Source: Bacillota bacterium
GTDB taxonomy: Bacteria; Bacillota; Clostridia; Clostridiales; Clostridiaceae
Reading direction: 5' to 3'
DNA length: 64,000 nt
Assembly: GCA_023445445.1 (NCBI GenBank)
Contig: JAEXLD010000017.1
Location: forward strand, 15,737-79,736
Part shown: positions 60,907-64,000 of the stretch, piece after piece
Position numbering within the stretch: the stretch's first letter is position 1
Layout: the number at the start of each line of letters is the position of its first letter
Position numbers and translations under genes: made by a program
Notes under the pieces: generated by a model
Databases searched by the model: none
What the model saw: only the letters and a program-made list of their open reading frames with translations
What the model was told of the DNA's origin: nothing

Positions 60907-60935
60907 TTGACATAAAACAAAAATCTATCTATACT
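60907..60935 (+). promoter_or_regulatory. SigA promoter for the PrmA-like methyltransferase
   Basis: Consensus TTGACA (60907-60912), exactly 17 bp, TATACT (60930-60935), about 38 bp before the start codon. Confidence 0.7.
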
Positions 60936-60972
60936 CTATAATGTTACAATCAATTAATTTGGGGGATTCAAA

Positions 60973-61839
60973 ATGTATATATTAACTTATAATGTCAATT
61001 TTAGAAATTTAGATGAAATAATCGAGTTGTTGCAAATTAATGATATTTTTAATGTTTTTTATGAAAGTCCTTTAGAAATTACAACTGATGAGTATGGCTA
61101 TGGCTACTTTGAAAAGGAAGTTTCTACAATTGATATTAAAATTGCTTATGATGAAGAAGTTGATAATTTAAATTTATTTAAAAATAAAATATCTTCATTA
61201 ATAAATAGTGAGTGTATTTCTGTTGAAGAAGCCAATTATAACTATGAAACATATGATTTTCCATCAATTACTATTAATGATAACTGGGTACTAGCTTCCC
61301 CTGATGAGGATATTTGTGATAAGAATATTAATAAAATATCTTTTATATCTCAAGGAGCCTTTGGTACAGGTTTGCATGAAACAACTAAAGATTTACTAAA
61401 TATAATTTTAACTAAAATAGATTTATGTGGTAAAAAAGTCTTAGATATTGGAACTGGGTCAGGTATATTATCTATTGCCTCAGCAATTATCGGTGCATCA
61501 AAGGTAACAGCCTTAGATATTAGAGATGTTAGAGACGAAGTTGAATTAAATTCATCTCTTAACGGTATTTATAATATAGAAACCTTAGTTGGAGATGCTT
61601 TAGCTGGTGAAGTGAAAATAGAAGATAATTATCATTGGATATATATAAATATAGGTGGAGAAGAAACTGAATTATTCATGGACTTTATAAAAGAACATTT
61701 ATTACCAGATGGTAAATTATTAGTATCTGGTCTTGTAGAATGGAGTTTTGATAAAGTTAAATCAATAGTTGAAAGCCATGGATTTAAGTTAACAGATAAA
61801 TACCAAAGTAATGAATGGATTACTGCAATATTTAATTAG
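60973..61839 (+). CDS. PrmA-like protein methyltransferase (ribosomal L11 methyltransferase family)
   Basis: 288-aa SAM-dependent methyltransferase. The segment SQGAFGTGLHETTKDLL corresponds to the PrmA motif (usually AFGTGxHxTT), followed by motif I VLDIGTGSGILSIASAIIGASKV and acidic motif II ALDIRD. Residues 1-120 form a poorly conserved N-terminal domain resembling the L11-recognition domain in size. Firmicute prmA normally sits beside dnaJ; this stand-alone, divergent copy may be a paralogue with another target. The start is ATG behind GGGGG. Own promoter at 60907-60935. Confidence 0.8.
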   Translation: MYILTYNVNFRNLDEIIELLQINDIFNVFYESPLEITTDEYGYGYFEKEVSTIDIKIAYDEEVDNLNLFKNKISSLINSECISVEEANYNYETYDFPSITINDNWVLASPDEDICDKNINKISFISQGAFGTGLHETTKDLLNIILTKIDLCGKKVLDIGTGSGILSIASAIIGASKVTALDIRDVRDEVELNSSLNGIYNIETLVGDALAGEVKIEDNYHWIYINIGGEETELFMDFIKEHLLPDGKLLVSGLVEWSFDKVKSIVESHGFKLTDKYQSNEWITAIFN

Positions 61840-61841
61840 AA

Positions 61842-61912
61842 AAGGACATAAATCTTATATTCCTTGCTCCGTCGCAAGCTCCAAGTCGCCGTCATATAAG
61901 ATTTATATCCTT
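61842..61912. repeat. Long imperfect palindrome with GC-rich loop (REP/MITE-like or structured RNA)
   Basis: A 19-bp stem with a single mismatch joins 61842-61860 and 61894-61912 (left arm AAGGACATAAATCTTATAT). The 33-nt loop is far more GC-rich than its surroundings and contains a second hairpin CTTGC-TCCGTC-GCAAG (61863-61878). It lies just after the PrmA-like stop codon, with no T-tract. It looks like an inserted palindromic repeat or a folded 3' RNA element. I saw no second copy in this window. Confidence 0.6.
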
Positions 61913-61980
61913 CAAAATTGAAGGTAGAAATTTATTAAAACTTATTTACAGGGTTAAATTTTTATAAATTTCTATAAAAT

Positions 61981-62007
61981 AAAAAGCACAGCATAACTGT
62001 GCTTTTT
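61981..62007. terminator. Bidirectional terminator between the PrmA-like and SLT genes
   Basis: Perfect 11-bp stem AAAAAGCACAG/CTGTGCTTTTT with a 5-nt loop, A-run left and T-run right, abutting the SLT stop codon. Confidence 0.85.
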
Positions 62008-62556
62008 CTATTTATCATATAAATATTTATAAATATTATAATTTGCCTTAACTTTCTCTACATACTTTTTAGTTTCTGGAAAAGGAATATAATCTAAATT
62101 TTCTCCATCTGCAGAATATTCTTCATAGGTTAGCCATTTATTCACGTTTCCACTTCCACCATTATATGCAGCTAAAACTAAATCTAAATTCCAATCAAAT
62201 TCTTCATTCAAATTTCTAAGATACCAACATCCAATTTTTATATTTAACTCTGGATCAAACATCATAGATGACATAAAATAATTTATCCCTATTTGTTCAG
62301 CTACCCATTCGCCTGTTGTATCCATAATTTGCATTAATCCTTTAGCATCTTTTTTTGATACTGCTGCTTTATCAAAATCACTTTCTGTTTTAATTACAGC
62401 TAAAACCAGATATGGATCTAATTCATATTCCTCACTATATTTATTCACATACTCAGCATATTTGTAAGGATACACATACTTTTTCATTGCAAACATAAAT
62501 CCAAAATAAAATACAAGAATTGCAATTAAAATAGTTACTATACGTTTAAATTTCAT
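62008..62556 (-). CDS. Lytic transglycosylase (SLT domain), membrane-anchored
   Basis: 182-aa protein with an N-terminal signal anchor (residues ~5-25) and an SLT/GH23 domain. LVLAVIKTESDFDKAAVSKKDAKGLMQIM carries the catalytic Glu (ES motif) and the GLMQI motif. The region from GCWYLRNL to LVLAAYNGGSGNVNKWL is the AYNxG motif. It cleaves the MurNAc-GlcNAc bond of peptidoglycan. The short length resembles YjbJ-type SLT proteins of Firmicutes. The start is ATG, 10 bp after coaE, in one operon with polA and coaE. Confidence 0.92.
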   Translation of the reverse strand: MKFKRIVTILIAILVFYFGFMFAMKKYVYPYKYAEYVNKYSEEYELDPYLVLAVIKTESDFDKAAVSKKDAKGLMQIMDTTGEWVAEQIGINYFMSSMMFDPELNIKIGCWYLRNLNEEFDWNLDLVLAAYNGGSGNVNKWLTYEEYSADGENLDYIPFPETKKYVEKVKANYNIYKYLYDK

Positions 62557-62566
62557 TACCTTCTCC

Positions 62567-63169
62567 TTACTTATTAATTACCTTTAAAAAATCCATCACC
62601 TTATCTACTTGATTCTTAGTTTTTAGTAAATCTCCATTATTATCTATAATTATATGTGCATAATCTCTTTTTTTATCTAAGGATAATTGAGCATTCATTC
62701 TATTTATAGCTTCTTCTCTAGATAATCTGTCTCTATTTTTTAATCTAATAACTTGAGTATTATTATCAACCCATACCACTATTATATAATCCATAGATGT
62801 ATGAAGATCATTTTCTATTAAGGTTGGAGCATCAAGTATTATTATGCTTTCTCCAGCCTTTTCATAACTATCAATTTCATTAAAAATTTCATTTTTTATA
62901 TAAGGCATAATTATATCTTCATATTTCTTTCTTTGCTTTGGAAATCTAAAAATATGATTTCCAAATTCTCTTCTCCTAAATTCACCTCTCCAGTCAAAAA
63001 ATCCTGTTCCAAATTCTATTTTAATCTTATCTATTATTTCCGGATATTTTACTAAAACTTCTTTTGAAATATTATCTGCATCTATTACTTTAAACCCTTT
63101 ATCTACTAGCATTTTTGAAACAGTGCTCTTTCCCGAACCAATTCCTCCTGTTAACCCTATTTTTATCAT
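62567..63169 (-). CDS. coaE: Dephospho-CoA kinase
   Basis: 200-aa P-loop kinase for the last step of CoA synthesis. GLTGGIGSGKST is Walker A, DADNISKEV the substrate-binding Asp region, LDAPTLIEN the central motif, and IVVWVDNNTQVIRLKNRD the lid area. The start is ATG behind GGGAGG, 14 bp after polA. The polA-coaE(-SLT) order is standard in clostridia. Confidence 0.95.
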   Translation of the reverse strand: MIKIGLTGGIGSGKSTVSKMLVDKGFKVIDADNISKEVLVKYPEIIDKIKIEFGTGFFDWRGEFRRREFGNHIFRFPKQRKKYEDIIMPYIKNEIFNEIDSYEKAGESIIILDAPTLIENDLHTSMDYIIVVWVDNNTQVIRLKNRDRLSREEAINRMNAQLSLDKKRDYAHIIIDNNGDLLKTKNQVDKVMDFLKVINK

Positions 63170-63183
63170 TATGTCAGGCCTCC

Positions 63184-64000
63184 CTATTTAGCTTCATACC
63201 ACGTATTACCAATATTTACATCCACCTCTAAAGGTACATCCATCTTTAGTACATTTTCCATCTCATCTTTTACTAAAGCTTTAACTTGTTCTAATTCATC
63301 TTTTTTAACATTTAATATAAGTTCATCATGAACTTGTAAAATAATTTTACTCTTTAATTGAAGTTCATTTAATTTATTATATACATTAACCATTGCTAAT
63401 TTAATTATATCAGCAGCACTTCCTTGAATAGGTGCATTCATTGCTAATCTTTCACCTAATGCCTTAACTATTCTATTAGATGATTTTATTTCAGGAATAA
63501 ATCTTCTTCTATTTAGTATAGTTATAACAAATCCATTTTCCTTAGCTTCTTCAATTAAACTATCTAAATAACCCTTTATTTTAGGATATCTTTCAAAATA
63601 TATTTCCATATATTCTGAAGCTTCCTTCTTAGTTATGTGTAAGTCTTGGGAAAGACTAAAATCACTAATACCATAAACTATTCCAAAGTTAACAGCCTTT
63701 GCTCTACTTCTCATAAGAGATGTTACCTCTTCTACTGGAACTTTAAATACTTCTGATGCTGTTTTTCTATGGATATCACTATGATGCTTAAAAGCATCAA
63801 TCATATTTTCATCCTTAGCCATCTCTGCTAATACTCTAAGTTCAATTTGTGAATAGTCACAGGATAATAATACATCTTCTGCTTCATCAGGTATAAATAC
63901 TTTTCTTATTTCTCTTCCCATCTCATATTTTATAGGAATATTTTGAAGGTTAGGTTCTGTACTAGATAATCTTCCTGTGGTAGTTACAGTTTGGTTGAAA
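63184..64000 (-). CDS. polA: DNA polymerase I, C-terminal part (5' end outside window)
   Basis: The last 271 codons of an A-family polymerase. Visible motifs: TTTGRLSSTEPNLQNIP (thumb/palm), motif A LLSCDYSQIELRVLA with the catalytic Asp, motif B RSRAKAVNFGIVYG (O helix with Lys and Tyr), and motif C LQVHDELIL with the second catalytic Asp. The polymerase core is therefore active. Exonuclease domains and the start lie beyond the right edge; the reading frame is open through base 64000. coaE follows after 14 bp. Confidence 0.97.
   Translation of the reverse strand, partial: FNQTVTTTGRLSSTEPNLQNIPIKYEMGREIRKVFIPDEAEDVLLSCDYSQIELRVLAEMAKDENMIDAFKHHSDIHRKTASEVFKVPVEEVTSLMRSRAKAVNFGIVYGISDFSLSQDLHITKKEASEYMEIYFERYPKIKGYLDSLIEEAKENGFVITILNRRRFIPEIKSSNRIVKALGERLAMNAPIQGSAADIIKLAMVNVYNKLNELQLKSKIILQVHDELILNVKKDELEQVKALVKDEMENVLKMDVPLEVDVNIGNTWYEAK

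Noticed and set aside
1..64000. tRNA, rRNA, prophage or transposase genes
   Set aside because: No cloverleaf-like stretches, rRNA segments, integrases or transposases were recognised in reading either strand, within the limits of inspection by eye.

Overview
This is a strongly AT-rich chromosomal segment of a low-GC, anaerobic, endospore-forming Firmicute, most likely Clostridium sensu stricto (cluster I, the neighbourhood of C. perfringens or C. baratii). The evidence is the base composition, AGGAGG-type ribosome binding sites with frequent GTG/TTG starts, a yunB sporulation gene, the clostridial SCIFF peptide with its radical-SAM maturase, the clostridial pyr operon order pyrB-I-C-F-K-D, and MurT/GatD. 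I see no prophage, insertion sequence, CRISPR array, rRNA or tRNA. Most of the window is core housekeeping on the minus strand, with plus-strand islands at 23.6-29.3, 39.4-40.3, 47.5-48.6 and 56.5-61.8 kb.

Left part (1-23 kb, almost all minus). An ECF-type uptake module sits with a SAM hydrolase (1-2218). An intracellular EEP phosphoesterase follows, then a vitamin B6 pair (pdxY plus an ECF S component) behind a perfect 16-bp palindrome. Next come htpG, an Orn/Lys/Arg-decarboxylase-fold enzyme, an M16 peptidase, and the SCIFF ranthipeptide system, in which a leaky terminator separates precursor from maturase. Then the Ktr/Trk potassium uptake pair, yebC, a yigZ-MocR-nucleotidyltransferase operon, hflX with an N-terminal JAMM-like domain, and a four-gene cell-surface O-acylation cassette (SGNH, DUF4358, MBOAT, DHHW).

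Middle (23-41 kb). hpt lies opposite the acylation cassette across a promoter region with three 22-bp iterons. Then yunB, a class A PBP with a PASTA-like tail, an AGCS amino-acid:Na+ symporter and a membrane-anchored PepSY-like protein. The complete pyr operon follows under a recognisable PyrR attenuator. After it come a GH25 lysozyme with three LysM repeats, a class A beta-lactamase-fold protein without the active-site serine, pfkA, an unknown coiled-coil protein and uppP.

Right part (41-64 kb). A membrane-anchored, catalytically dead transglutaminase-like protein lies next to a TPR membrane protein. Then a nitrate/sulfonate/thiamine-precursor-type ABC importer divergent from lrgAB, topoisomerase III, TspO, two tandem orphan histidine kinases, an alpha/beta hydrolase, murT-gatD, dacF, a flavin reductase, a PrmA-like methyltransferase, a long GC-rich-loop stem-loop element, a lytic transglycosylase, coaE and the 3' part of polA.

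Cell-envelope functions recur: PBP, DacF, UppP, MurT/GatD, GH25, SLT and the O-acylation cassette. The least explained signals are the putative small RNA at 11.34-11.42 kb, the 61.84-61.91 kb stem-loop, the JAMM-HflX fusion, the serine-less beta-lactamase homologue, the coiled-coil protein at 39.4 kb and the possible AUU start of murT. I found no clearly new multi-gene system. Promoters, terminators and starts were assigned by eye.
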